From: Sphingomonas gilva
GTDB lineage: Bacteria; Pseudomonadota; Alphaproteobacteria; Sphingomonadales; Sphingomonadaceae
Length of the DNA stretch: 64,000 nucleotides
Reading direction: 5' to 3'
Assembly (NCBI RefSeq): GCF_003515075.1
Contig: NZ_QWLV01000008.1
Location: 6,367-70,366, forward strand
Below, piece after piece: positions 1 through 8,306 of the stretch (position 1 is its first letter; every line of letters starts with the position of its first letter). Both the position numbers and the translations under genes were made by a program. The notes below the pieces were generated by a model. That model did not search any database. It was given only the letters and a program-made list of their open reading frames with translations, and was not told where the DNA came from.

Positions 1-23
1 GCTGTGTGTCGGGCTTTTGGTTT

Positions 24-121
24 CCCCCCCCCCCTTCGGGGGTGTGGGCTTGGGTGGGGGCCCTGTTCGCCACCTCTCGAACTGCCCCTCTCCCCGACCC
101 TCTCCCCTGAAGGGGAGAGGG
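24..121. repeat. Poly-C tract and family A palindromic repeat (single copy)
   Basis: A run of 11 C residues (24-34) is followed by TTC and five G, so it can fold into a short hairpin. At 84-121 lies one copy of the repeat called family A here: a C-rich lead-in and then a palindrome at 98-121 with a 10-bp stem (CCCTCTCCCC / GGGGAGAGGG) around TGAA. The same unit recurs near 10.5, 25.1, 48.6 and 51.1 kb. It lies 9 bp past the stop codon of the acyl-CoA dehydrogenase and could act as a transcript end for it, but there is no T-run. Confidence 0.75.
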
Positions 122-130
122 AGGTTTCAA

Positions 131-1345
131 TTACTGATGGTCCAGCATCCCCAGGATGCGCTTCGCCACCACGTTGTTCTGGATCTCGGTCGACCCGCCA
201 TAGATCGTCGTTGCCTTGCCGAAGAGCCAGGCGCGGACGTTCGAGAGCTCGGTGGGGCTGAAGCCTTCGCCTTCCCAGCCGAGGCCCTGCATCCCCATGA
301 TCTCGATCAGCAGCTCGGCGCGTTCCTGGCCCAGCCTGGTGCCGACGGTCTTGAGGATCGACGACACCTCCGAGACGCCGCCCGCCGCCTTCGATTCGGC
401 CTGGACGCGCATCGCCGTCAGCAGGAAGGCGCGCCAGTCCATCTCGAACTTGGCGATGCGCACGCGAAGCTCGGGATCGGCGATGCGCCCTTCCTCGTCC
501 GCGCCCACATATCTCTTGGCGATGTCGGCGAGGGTCGGCCCGCTCGGCATCAGCCGAGACCCGCCGCCCGAAAGGTTGGTGCGCTCGTGCTGGAGCAGCC
601 GCTTGCCGATCGTCCAGCCCTGCCCCTCCTCGCCGACCAGATTCTCCTTGGGCACCTTCACATTGGTGAAGAAGGTTTCGCAGAAGGGCGACATGCCGCT
701 GATCATCCGGATCGGCTTCACCTCGACGCCGGGCGAATCCATGTCGATCAAGAGGAAGCTGATGCCCTCATGCTTGTGGCTCTTGTCGGTGCGCACCAGC
801 GCGAAGCACTTGTCCGCCCATTGCCCGCCCGAGGTCCAGGTCTTCTGCCCGTTGACCAGATAATGATCGCCCTTGTCCTCCGCGAACATCTGGAGGTTGG
901 CGAGGTCGGAGCCGGCATTGGGCTCCGAATAGCCCTGGCACCAGCGGACGTCCGCTTTCGCAATCGCGGGGATATGCTCGCGCTTCTGCGCTTCGTTGCC
1001 ATATTCGAGCAGCGTCGGGCCGAACATCATCACGCCCATGCCGCCGATCGGGTTCCACGCGCCGATCCGCGCCATCTCCTCGGAGAGGATGCGCGCCTCG
1101 GCGCGGCTCAGTCCGCCGCCGCCATATTCCCTGGGCCAGGTCGGCACCCCCCAGCCCTTCTCGCCCATCGCCTTGCGCCACGCCTCGCCATCGGGCGTCG
1201 GCTCGCTCGGCCCCTCGATCGAGGCGAGCGCATTGTCCTTGCCCTTCAGCGAGGGCGGGAAGTTCGCCGCAAGCCATTCGCGCGCCTCGGCGCGGAAGCG
1301 CTCGAGCGGATCGGTGGGCGCGTCGGTCGCCACCAATGTTGCCAT
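131..1345 (-). CDS. Acyl-CoA dehydrogenase family protein
   Basis: Flavin-dependent alpha,beta-dehydrogenation of an acyl-CoA; the physiological substrate cannot be told from sequence. The 404-residue protein has the usual three parts: helical N-terminal domain, central beta domain (motifs WCQGYSEPNAGSDLA and GQKTWTSGGQWADKCF, typical of the family's FAD/substrate region) and helical C-terminal domain ending near a GGSTEIQNN motif, which lies at the CoA/FAD site in the family. The ATG at 1345 is preferred because MATLVAT... fits the family N-terminus; an in-frame ATG at 1393 would add 16 residues. The upstream region carries a motif shared with the next transporter gene (1411-1444). Such proteins often serve fatty-acid, steroid or terpenoid breakdown in sphingomonads; that role is inference. 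Confidence 0.9.
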   Translation of the reverse strand: MATLVATDAPTDPLERFRAEAREWLAANFPPSLKGKDNALASIEGPSEPTPDGEAWRKAMGEKGWGVPTWPREYGGGGLSRAEARILSEEMARIGAWNPIGGMGVMMFGPTLLEYGNEAQKREHIPAIAKADVRWCQGYSEPNAGSDLANLQMFAEDKGDHYLVNGQKTWTSGGQWADKCFALVRTDKSHKHEGISFLLIDMDSPGVEVKPIRMISGMSPFCETFFTNVKVPKENLVGEEGQGWTIGKRLLQHERTNLSGGGSRLMPSGPTLADIAKRYVGADEEGRIADPELRVRIAKFEMDWRAFLLTAMRVQAESKAAGGVSEVSSILKTVGTRLGQERAELLIEIMGMQGLGWEGEGFSPTELSNVRAWLFGKATTIYGGSTEIQNNVVAKRILGMLDHQ

Positions 1346-1410
1346 GATCCAGTGCTTCTCCCTCGCGGCGACGGCGAAAGGCCGTAGCGCCATACTCTGA
1401 TTTCCAATCC

Positions 1411-1444
1411 TTTAGAATTTGCGGTATGTGGAGGCTGGCGTCAA
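1411..1444 (-). promoter_or_regulatory. Putative promoter/operator, copy 1 (TTGACG-N11-ATACCGCA-NN-TTCTAAA)
   Basis: Read on the minus strand, a -35-like TTGACG (1439-1444) is followed after 11 bases by ATACCGCAAATTCTAAA (1411-1427). The same arrangement with identical spacing occurs upstream of the GPH transporter gene (3047-3080). The conserved block lies about 65 bp upstream of the acyl-CoA dehydrogenase ATG. No canonical -10 hexamer sits 16-18 bp from TTGACG, so control by an activator or an alternative sigma factor is possible; the block could equally be a repressor operator. Confidence 0.5.
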
Positions 1445-1447
1445 GCC

Positions 1448-3010
1448 TCAGCGTGCGGGCGCGCCGACCGCGGCATCCTGCGCCTCGGCGCTCATCGCCT
1501 CCGCCTGACGCGCGCGCAGCAGCTCGACGTTGCGCGCATGGCGTTGCTTGGTGATCGGATAGAACAGCAGGAACAGGCTGCCGATCGCCCATAAGCCGAA
1601 CGAGCAGGGGATGTAGTGGATGAGCAGGCTGTCGGTCATCGCCTCCGTCACCGACGCCGGATCGACGCGCGCGGGGAAGGCCGACCAGGCGAGGATGGCG
1701 GACGCCGCCGAGATGCCCAGCGCGTTGGAGCATTGCTGCATGAAGCTCGACGCCGCGAAGAAGGTGCCGGCGGTGTGGCGACCGGTCTCGACCGCGCTGT
1801 CCTCCACCACGTCGGCAAGCATCGACGAAGTGTTGATCAGCGAGATCGCCACCATCGCGCCGTACACCGCGCCGTTGACGAACAGCACCGGCACCAGCAT
1901 CGGATCGCCGGGCACGAAGAACAGGTCGAGATAGCTCAGCATCAAGGGCGTCAGCCCGATCGCCACGCCCAGCACGGCGAAGATCATCGAGCTCGCCCGC
2001 TTGCCGATCCGGTCCGAGAACCACGGCGCGAGCGGCGCGGCGAGCGTCGCCGCGACCAGGCTGTCGAAGGTCAGCAGCGCGAGCTGGGCGGTGTCGAGCT
2101 TGAACAGATAGGTGCTGAAATAGAGCGTCGTCGCGCTGTAGAGCCCGATCGCGGTGTATTTGAACACGCCGAAGCCGAAGATCGCCAGGAAAGCGCGATT
2201 GCGGAAGGATTCGAGCATTTCGCGGAAGTGCCGCCCCACCGGCATCGAATCCTCGCCGAAATCGCGCTGGCGCAGCCAGGGGATGCGGTTGTGCGTGCCG
2301 AGCCCGCAGATGAGGATCGCGGCGAAGATCAGCAGCGCACCGAAGATCGCGAAATTGACGTAGCTCGCCGGGTTGAGCTGGCCCTGCGGGTAGGCGGGCG
2401 TCTCGACGAAGATCAGCGCGAGCGACAGCGCGGCGAAGCCGAAGGCGCCGGCATAGCCGAACCAGTATCGATAGGAGAACAGCCGCGTCCGCTCGCGGTA
2501 GTCCTCCGCCATTTCGGGCGCCATCGCCGATGTCGTGATCTCGAATGCGCTGATCGAGATGCGCGTGAGCGCCGCCATGGCGAAGATCCAGAAACCCATC
2601 GCCATGTCGCTCAACCCGGTGGGCGGGAACCAGGTGAGCAGGAAGAACAAGGCGGTCGGCAGGATCGCGCCGTAGATGAAGGGATGCCGCCGACCCCAGC
2701 GCGACCGCGTCACGTCCGACCAGCGGCCAAGGAACGGATCGGCCACGGCATCGACGATCAGCGTCGCGGCGAGCGCGGCGCCGACGATCGCCGCGGGCAC
2801 GCCGATCACCTGGTTGAAATAGAGCATCAGATAGCTGGTGAAGGCGGCGTTCTTGACGCCGTTGGCGATCGCGCCAGCGCCGTAGCTCATCCGCGTGCCG
2901 AGACGAATGGGCGGCGGCGCGGCTATGGCCGGTTTGTCGTCGACCGCCGGTACGCCGTCAGCCGCCGGCGACGCCGATCCGGCGCCGCCTTCCTCAACGC
3001 TCCACGCCAT
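1448..3010 (-). CDS. MFS transporter, GPH (glycoside-pentoside-hexuronide:cation symporter) family
   Basis: Inner-membrane secondary transporter of 520 residues, about 12 membrane helices. The N-terminal 35 residues are hydrophilic; then comes the GPH-type start (RMSYGAGAIANG...) and a DPFLGRWSDVTRSRWGRRHP loop between helices 2 and 3, the diagnostic GPH version of the MFS motif. In characterised relatives this family takes up sugars or sugar conjugates with Na+ or H+; the substrate here is unknown. Upstream lies a second copy of the motif found before the acyl-CoA dehydrogenase gene, so the two genes, on the same strand and 102 bp apart, are probably co-regulated. Confidence 0.88.
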   Translation of the reverse strand: MAWSVEEGGAGSASPAADGVPAVDDKPAIAAPPPIRLGTRMSYGAGAIANGVKNAAFTSYLMLYFNQVIGVPAAIVGAALAATLIVDAVADPFLGRWSDVTRSRWGRRHPFIYGAILPTALFFLLTWFPPTGLSDMAMGFWIFAMAALTRISISAFEITTSAMAPEMAEDYRERTRLFSYRYWFGYAGAFGFAALSLALIFVETPAYPQGQLNPASYVNFAIFGALLIFAAILICGLGTHNRIPWLRQRDFGEDSMPVGRHFREMLESFRNRAFLAIFGFGVFKYTAIGLYSATTLYFSTYLFKLDTAQLALLTFDSLVAATLAAPLAPWFSDRIGKRASSMIFAVLGVAIGLTPLMLSYLDLFFVPGDPMLVPVLFVNGAVYGAMVAISLINTSSMLADVVEDSAVETGRHTAGTFFAASSFMQQCSNALGISAASAILAWSAFPARVDPASVTEAMTDSLLIHYIPCSFGLWAIGSLFLLFYPITKQRHARNVELLRARQAEAMSAEAQDAAVGAPAR

Positions 3011-3046
3011 GTCCTCATCCTTCCCGATCGTCCGTCGCGACCGATG

Positions 3047-3080
3047 TTTAGAAGGTGCGGTATGGCCAGCCGCGCGTCAA
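3047..3080 (-). promoter_or_regulatory. Putative promoter/operator, copy 2 (TTGACG-N11-ATACCGCA-NN-TTCTAAA)
   Basis: On the minus strand TTGACG (3075-3080) is followed by 11 bases and then ATACCGCACCTTCTAAA (3047-3063). It matches the copy at 1411-1444 at every position except the two central bases, with the same distance to TTGACG, while the 11-bp spacer differs in most positions. This supports a conserved binding site rather than a recent duplication. It sits about 37 bp upstream of the transporter ATG. Confidence 0.5.
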
Positions 3081-3105
3081 CCCCCAGGCGTGACTCCATA
3101 CAGAA

Positions 3106-3247
3106 CCGTTCGTGCTGAGTAGAGACCGAGTAGCGCGCCAGCGCGTATCGAGGGTTCGTATCGAAGCACTATCCCGGCGCCGGTCCTTCGATACGCCGTC
3201 TCGATACGCTGCTACGCAGCTACTCGACGGCTACTCAGGACAAACGG
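3106..3247. repeat. Family C inverted repeat (CCGTTCGTGCTGAG...CTCAGGACAAACGG)
   Basis: A palindrome-rich intergenic unit of about 142 bp. The left end CCGTTCGTGCTGAGTA is roughly complementary to the right end TACTCAGGACAAACGG, and the inner parts (GAGTAGC / GCTACTC, TCGATACG / CGTATCGA) also pair. Related units occur near 23.58, 38.65 and 56.77 kb. No open frame of interest is inside. Confidence 0.7.
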
Positions 3248-3274
3248 ATTCCAGAAAAGTCTTGCGCTCCAGAT

Positions 3275-4129
3275 TTAACGCTCAGCTCGGGCGAGCAACG
3301 CTTCGGCTTGCTTGAGATGCGGCCGGTCGAGCATCCGGCCGTCGAGGCCGACCGTTCCCGCCTGCGGATCGGCGGCGAAAGCGGCCACGACACGCCGGGC
3401 ATGCGCGATTTCGGCCTCATCGGGCGTAAAGGCGGCGTTGATCGGATCGACCTGCGCCGGGTGGATCGCGAGCATCCCGGTAAAGCCCTCGCGCCGCGCG
3501 GCGCGCGCCATCGCCACCAATCCTGCCTCGTCGCGGAAATCGGCGTAGAGCGTCTCGACCGGCTGCACCCCGGCGGCGACCGCCCCCGCCAGGGTCAGCG
3601 AGCGCGCCATGCGATAGGTGAAGCTCAGGCCGCCATCGGCACCGGTCTTCGCCGAGGCGCCGAGCGCGGCGGAGAGGTCCTCCGCGCCCCAACTGAGCGC
3701 CGCCAGCCGCGGGCTGCCGCCATAGCTGCCGAGCTGGAACAGGCTGGCGGCGGTCTCGGTCGCCACCGCATGGATCTGCATCATGCCGCCGCCCCGCAGG
3801 TCGATCAGCTTGGCGAGCGAGGCGATGTCGCTTCCGCCCTGCGCCTTGGGCAGCACCACGCCGTCCGCGCCGATTGCGATGGCGACGCCGACATCCTGCG
3901 CCATGTCGGGATGATCGAGCGGGTTGATCCGCACCCATAAGGACGGCCCACCCGCGCGCGATCGAGGCACGAGATCGGGCAGCATCGCGCGCGCCTCCGC
4001 CTTGCGATCGGGCGCGACGGCGTCTTCCAGATCGAGGATCACCGCGTCGGCGGCGCTCGCCAGCCCCTTCGCGATCTTCTTCTCGCTATCCGCGGGAACG
4101 AACAGCCAGCTGCGGGGCGCGAATGTCAT
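3275..4129 (-). CDS. CoA ester lyase, HpcH/HpaI aldolase / CitE family
   Basis: A 284-residue TIM-barrel protein of the citrate-lyase beta / malyl-CoA lyase-like family. The start RSWLFVPADSEKKI and the VILDLEDAVAPDRK motif (acidic residues that hold Mg2+ in family members) are clear. Relatives cleave or form hydroxyacyl-CoA thioesters such as malyl-CoA or citramalyl-CoA, or act as thioesterases on them; the exact substrate is not predictable. It stands alone, with a tRNA gene starting 23 bp upstream of its ATG and a repeat downstream. Confidence 0.87.
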   Translation of the reverse strand: MTFAPRSWLFVPADSEKKIAKGLASAADAVILDLEDAVAPDRKAEARAMLPDLVPRSRAGGPSLWVRINPLDHPDMAQDVGVAIAIGADGVVLPKAQGGSDIASLAKLIDLRGGGMMQIHAVATETAASLFQLGSYGGSPRLAALSWGAEDLSAALGASAKTGADGGLSFTYRMARSLTLAGAVAAGVQPVETLYADFRDEAGLVAMARAARREGFTGMLAIHPAQVDPINAAFTPDEAEIAHARRVVAAFAADPQAGTVGLDGRMLDRPHLKQAEALLARAER

Positions 4130-4152
4130 GGAGGCCTCCGGCGGGAGGAAAG

Positions 4153-4229
4153 TGGCGCGCCCGGAACGATTCGAACGTCCGACCCTCAGATTCGTAGTCT
4201 GATGCTCTATCCAGCTGAGCTACGGGCGC
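4153..4229 (-). tRNA. tRNA-Arg (anticodon ACG)
   Basis: Full cloverleaf on the minus strand: acceptor stem GCGCCCG / CGGGCGC, D-arm GCTC...GAGC, anticodon stem TCAGA/TCTGA with loop CTACGAA (anticodon ACG), T-arm with TTCGAAT loop, discriminator G and an encoded CCA (4153-4155). It is 77 nt including CCA. ACG is normally edited to ICG and reads CGU, CGC and CGA. Confidence 0.97.
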
Positions 4230-4302
4230 GCATTGGAGGGGGCGACATAGAGAGGGCTTCGGAGCATTGCAAGCCTGATCCGCGCACCCTAGACCCGCCG
4301 CC

Positions 4303-4788
4303 ATGCGCACCCTTGCCGCCCTGCCGCTGGCGCTTGCCGCCGTGGCTTGCTCATCCTCCACGGGCGATTTCCCGGAGCTTGGCGTTCGTCCGATCGAAAG
4401 CCGCGGCGACGAGGTCCAGGGGCCGCCGCCCTCGACCGCGACGGCCGATCCCGCGGTCGCCGCGCGCGCCAGGGCGATCGCCGCCGAATCGGCCGATGCG
4501 GGCGCCGCGTTCGACGCAGCGCTGCCGGTCGCGCGGGCCAAGGCGGCGCGCGCAGGCCCCGCCGGCAGCGAAACATGGATCGAGGCGCAGCTGGCGCTGA
4601 CCGCGCTCGACCAGGCCCGCGCGCGGACGGTGAGCGGGCTCGCCGAGATCGACCGGCTGCTCGTCGCCGAATATGCCGCCAACCGCCCCGTCGCGCCCGA
4701 GACAGCGGCGGTGGCGACCGAGCTGCAGGTCCGCGCCGAACAGCAGGCGCAGGCGATCGAGGCGGTGAAAGAGAGTCTTGCGCGCTAA
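4303..4788 (+). CDS. Small putative lipoprotein, function unknown
   Basis: A 161-residue protein not recognised as a named family. Residues 1-16 form a lipoprotein signal (MRTLAALPLALAAVAC) with cysteine 16 as the probable lipidation site. The rest is Ala/Glu/Arg-rich and likely alpha-helical, with long stretches compatible with a coiled coil (about residues 50-160). The ATG at 4303 is the only start that keeps the lipobox in place. A periplasmic or outer-membrane-anchored helical protein is the most one can infer. Confidence 0.75.
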   Translation: MRTLAALPLALAAVACSSSTGDFPELGVRPIESRGDEVQGPPPSTATADPAVAARARAIAAESADAGAAFDAALPVARAKAARAGPAGSETWIEAQLALTALDQARARTVSGLAEIDRLLVAEYAANRPVAPETAAVATELQVRAEQQAQAIEAVKESLAR

Positions 4789-4828
4789 TGTTTAGGGGCG
4801 GGTGATTTGCCTCATCCTTCAACCCCGT

Positions 4829-4926
4829 CCGTCACCCCGGACCTGTTCCGGGGTCCATCGTGCCGCGAGAGCAACGGAGGCGGCGCTTGGGGAGACATGG
4901 ACCCCGGAACAGGTCCGGGGTGACGG
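4829..4926. repeat. Family D inverted repeat (CCGTCACCCCGGAC...GTCCGGGGTGACGG)
   Basis: About 98 bp whose two ends are inverted copies: GTCACCCCGGACCTGTTCC at the left and GGAACAGGTCCGGGGTGAC at the right, separated by about 50 bp. Each arm also has internal dyad symmetry (CCCCGGA...TCCGGGG). A second, less perfect copy lies at 29261-29352. It sits between the convergent lipoprotein and spermidine-synthase-like genes and may end their transcripts. Confidence 0.75.
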
Positions 4927-4959
4927 GGAAGTATGGATCCGCTGCGATCCCGAACAGGC

Positions 4960-7230
4960 CTACTCCTTCGGATTGAGCGCCTTCACCAGCGGCAGGATGG
5001 TCGAGAAATCGTCGGTCCAGGGCGTGAAGCCGGGCCGCGCCCTCAATGCGCGCCAGTTCGAATCGCCCGCCGCCAGCGCCTCCAGCTTGGCCGGGTTGCG
5101 CGACAGCGCGATCCAGGACGACGAAGCGGCGAGCGAATCGCTCTCGGCCAGAGCGCTCGGCTTGTAGTCGAGCATCGCGACGCTCCACCCGCCCGCGCGC
5201 GCCGCCGCCGCGACCACCGGATCGAGATCGAGATAGCGGTTGGAGACATGCACCAGCAGCAGCCCGTCGCGCGTCAGCACGCGGCCATAGGTCTCGAACG
5301 CCTCGGTGGTCAGCAGGTGCATCGGCACCGCGTCCGAGGAGAAGGCGTCGAGCGCGAGCAGGTCGAGGCTGCCCACCTCTCCTTCGGCCAGGCGGAGGCG
5401 CGCGTCGCCCATCACCACCTTGGCGTTCGGCAGGCAGCGCGCCAGGAAGGTGAACAGCCGCGGATTGGCGGCGATGTCGACCACCGTCGGATCGATCTCG
5501 TAGAAGCGCCAGTCCTGCCCCGGCTGCGAATAGCAGGCGAGCGTGCCCGCTCCCAGCCCGACCACGCCGACGCGGGCGTTGGGGCCGTAGAGCTGGGGCA
5601 GCGCCAGCATCGCCTGGCCGATGCCCGATTCGGCGACATAATAGCTGGTCGGCCGCCGCTCGCGATCGGGCGTGCCGTAGAGCTGAAGGCCGTGATAGGT
5701 GGTGCCGTGCGCCAGCGAGCGGATGCCCGCCGAGGGCAGGTCGCGCAGCGTGTAGACGCCGAAATAGCTGCGCGTTCGGGCATGGGGATCGAGGCTCAGG
5801 CTGATCGCGCGCCAGCCGCCGAACAGGAACAGCGCGCCCGCCAATGCGATGACGAAGGCGGCGCGGTAGCCGATGGCGAGGAAGCCGATCGCGGCGAGCG
5901 CGATGAACGCGATCCCCTCATGCTTCTCGCCCAGCCAGCCGCCCGGATTGAGCACGCCGATGATGACGATGTCGATCACCAGCAGCGTGAAGAACGCCAG
6001 GCGGATCACGCGCGCGCGCGGCGTGCCGCGCCAGAGCGCCGAGATTTTCTCGATCAGCCATTGCTGCGGCGCGAGCGCGCCCGCGGCGAGGATCAGGATC
6101 GGATACTCATAGGTCCAATCGAAGATCACCGGCGCGATCACCGCGGCGAACACGCCGCCCAGCGCACCCCCTACCGACATGGCGAGATAGAAGCCGGTCA
6201 GCCGGTCGGGCTCCGGCCGGCTGCGGTACATGGCGGTGTGCAGCGCGACCGCGATGATGAACAAGAGGAGGATGGCGATCGCCGCCGACAGGATCGGCCG
6301 CTCCTGGTTGCCCGAGACGACCACCCCGCCAAAGGCCAGGATCGATAATGGCGCGAGCCTGGTGATGGTGTCGGCCAGCGCGCGCCTGGGGCTGAACGCG
6401 ACCGAGAAGCTGAGCAGATAGAGGCCGAGCGGGATCACCCACAATAGCGGCATCGCGACGATGTCGGTGGTGATGAAGGTCGTCGTCGCCAGCATCAGGC
6501 CCGAGGGGACCAGCGCGCAGGCGATCCAGTAGACGATGCGCCGCGCGGCCGGGCGCGCGCTGGTCGGCGGCTGCACCTCGCGCCCGACCACACCGCGCGG
6601 CAGGCGCAGCGCGCAGGCGATCACCAAAAGGGCGAGCAGCAGATAGCCGCCGCTCCACAGCCAGCTCTGGTTGTGGAGCGCCATCTGCGGCTCGACCAGC
6701 AGGGGATAGGCGATCAGCCCGCCGAAGCTGCCCAGGTTCGACGCGGCGTAGAGCGCGTAGGGATCCTTGCCGCCCGAGGCGAGCGCGTACCACCGCTGCA
6801 TCAGCGGCGCCTGCGCGGCGACGGCGAAGAATAGCGGCCCGATCGACAGGCTGAGCAGCCACGGCACCCACACCACCGGATCGGCGGTGATCGACGGGTT
6901 CATCGCGATCAGCCCGATCGGCAGCCACAAGGCGGCGACGGCGAGCAGGGTGATGTGGATCAGCGACTGGTTGCGCGGCGAGAACCGGCCGATGCCGTGG
7001 GCATAGGCGTAGCCGCCGAGCAGCAGCGCCTGATAGACCAGCATCGCCGAGTTCCACACCGCCGGCGCGCCGCCGAGCCGGGGCAGCGCCATGCGCGCGA
7101 TCATCGGCTGAACGAGGAACAGCAGGAACGAGCCGACCAGGATCGTCGCGACGAACAGCCAACCGCTGCGGCGCGGTGCGCTCTCGCCTTCTGCGGTTCG
7201 CGCCTCCAGCGCCGGAGCGTCCAAGCTCAA
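4960..7230 (-). CDS. Fused MFS / spermidine synthase-like membrane protein
   Basis: A 756-residue two-part protein. Residues from about 24 to 470 carry some 12 or more membrane helices; the C-terminal quarter resembles spermidine synthase, with a Rossmann glycine motif (VGVVGLGAGTLACYS) followed by the acidic YEIDP strand end that binds the nucleotide part of the cofactor. Fused proteins of this kind are widespread, but few have a proven reaction, so aminopropyl transfer is not assured. The start is taken as TTG at 7230, overlapping the hemB stop in a TTGA junction (translational coupling); no ATG precedes the first membrane helix. Confidence 0.8.
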   Translation of the reverse strand: MSLDAPALEARTAEGESAPRRSGWLFVATILVGSFLLFLVQPMIARMALPRLGGAPAVWNSAMLVYQALLLGGYAYAHGIGRFSPRNQSLIHITLLAVAALWLPIGLIAMNPSITADPVVWVPWLLSLSIGPLFFAVAAQAPLMQRWYALASGGKDPYALYAASNLGSFGGLIAYPLLVEPQMALHNQSWLWSGGYLLLALLVIACALRLPRGVVGREVQPPTSARPAARRIVYWIACALVPSGLMLATTTFITTDIVAMPLLWVIPLGLYLLSFSVAFSPRRALADTITRLAPLSILAFGGVVVSGNQERPILSAAIAILLLFIIAVALHTAMYRSRPEPDRLTGFYLAMSVGGALGGVFAAVIAPVIFDWTYEYPILILAAGALAPQQWLIEKISALWRGTPRARVIRLAFFTLLVIDIVIIGVLNPGGWLGEKHEGIAFIALAAIGFLAIGYRAAFVIALAGALFLFGGWRAISLSLDPHARTRSYFGVYTLRDLPSAGIRSLAHGTTYHGLQLYGTPDRERRPTSYYVAESGIGQAMLALPQLYGPNARVGVVGLGAGTLACYSQPGQDWRFYEIDPTVVDIAANPRLFTFLARCLPNAKVVMGDARLRLAEGEVGSLDLLALDAFSSDAVPMHLLTTEAFETYGRVLTRDGLLLVHVSNRYLDLDPVVAAAARAGGWSVAMLDYKPSALAESDSLAASSSWIALSRNPAKLEALAAGDSNWRALRARPGFTPWTDDFSTILPLVKALNPKE

Positions 7231-8216
7231 ATCCCCAGCAGCCGCGCGGCATGCGCCGCATGATAGGTCAGCACGCCCGAGCAGCCGGCACGCTTGAACG
7301 CCATCAGCGTCTCCAGCACCAGCGCGTCGCGGTCTCCGGCTCCGGCCGCCGCGGCCGCCTCGATCATCGCATATTCGCCGGACACCTGATAGGCGAACAC
7401 GGGCACGCGGAACTCCGCCTTCACCCGCGCAACGATGTCGAGATAAGGCAGGCCCGGCTTGACCATCACGCTGTCCGCGCCTTCGGCAAGGTCGAGCGCG
7501 ACTTCGCGCAGCGCTTCCTCGCTGTTGGCCGGGTCCATCTGATAGGTCGCCTTGTCGCCCTTCAGCAGCCCGCGGCTGCCGACCGCGTCGCGGAACGGGC
7601 CGTAGAAGGCGCTGGCGTATTTGGCGGCATAGGTCATGATCTGGACGTTGGGCAGGCCGTTCTCCTCCAGCGCCGCGCGGATCGCGCCGACGCGTCCGTC
7701 CATCATGTCCGAAGGCGCGATCACGTCCGCCCCCGCCAGCGCCTGCACCACCGCCTGCTCGACCAGCACGTCGACCGTCTCGTCGTTCAGGACATAGCCC
7801 GCATCGTCGACGATGCCGTCATGCCCGTGCGCGGTGTAGGGATCGAGCGCGACATCGGTCAGCACGCCGATTTGGGGCGCCGCGTCCTTCAGCTCGCGGA
7901 TCGCGCGGCACATCAGGTTATCGGGGTTGAGCGCTTCCTCGCCGCGCTCGCTGCGGCGGTCATGCGGCGTATTGGGAAACAACGCCACGCAGGGAATGCC
8001 GAGCGACGCCGCCTCGCGCGCGCGCTCGGCGATCCGCGCCACCGGCCAGCGCGATACGCCCGGAAGGCTGGCGATCGGCTCCTCATCGTCGCCGCTCGCG
8101 ATAAACAGCGGCCAGATCAGATCGGCGGGGGTGAGCGTGTTTTCGGCATGAAGCCGGCGGCTCCACGCGGAGGCGCGCGTGCGGCGCAGGCGGAGCGCGG
8201 GAAAGCTGGCGGTCAT
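7227..8216 (-). CDS. hemB: Delta-aminolevulinic acid dehydratase (porphobilinogen synthase)
   Basis: Condenses two 5-aminolevulinate molecules to porphobilinogen in tetrapyrrole synthesis, in the cytoplasm. At 329 residues it has the normal family length. The two Schiff-base lysines are K199 (MTYAAKYASAFYGPFR) and K253 (MVKPGLPYLD). The metal region (residues 121-133, DVALDPYTAHGHD) lacks the three cysteines of the zinc enzymes and has Ala/Asp/Asp, the pattern of magnesium-dependent alphaproteobacterial enzymes. ATG at 8216 begins MTASFPALRLRRTR; a longer in-frame extension upstream has no support. Its stop overlaps the start of the spermidine-synthase-like gene. Confidence 0.97.
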   Translation of the reverse strand: MTASFPALRLRRTRASAWSRRLHAENTLTPADLIWPLFIASGDDEEPIASLPGVSRWPVARIAERAREAASLGIPCVALFPNTPHDRRSERGEEALNPDNLMCRAIRELKDAAPQIGVLTDVALDPYTAHGHDGIVDDAGYVLNDETVDVLVEQAVVQALAGADVIAPSDMMDGRVGAIRAALEENGLPNVQIMTYAAKYASAFYGPFRDAVGSRGLLKGDKATYQMDPANSEEALREVALDLAEGADSVMVKPGLPYLDIVARVKAEFRVPVFAYQVSGEYAMIEAAAAAGAGDRDALVLETLMAFKRAGCSGVLTYHAAHAARLLGI

Positions 8217-8306
8217 CGCCGTCTTGCCTAGCCGGTTTCGATCCGAACGCAAAAGGGCTTCGGTTGCGAATGCACCCGAACCGATCGTTGCTGCGTTGCA
8301 GCGCAT

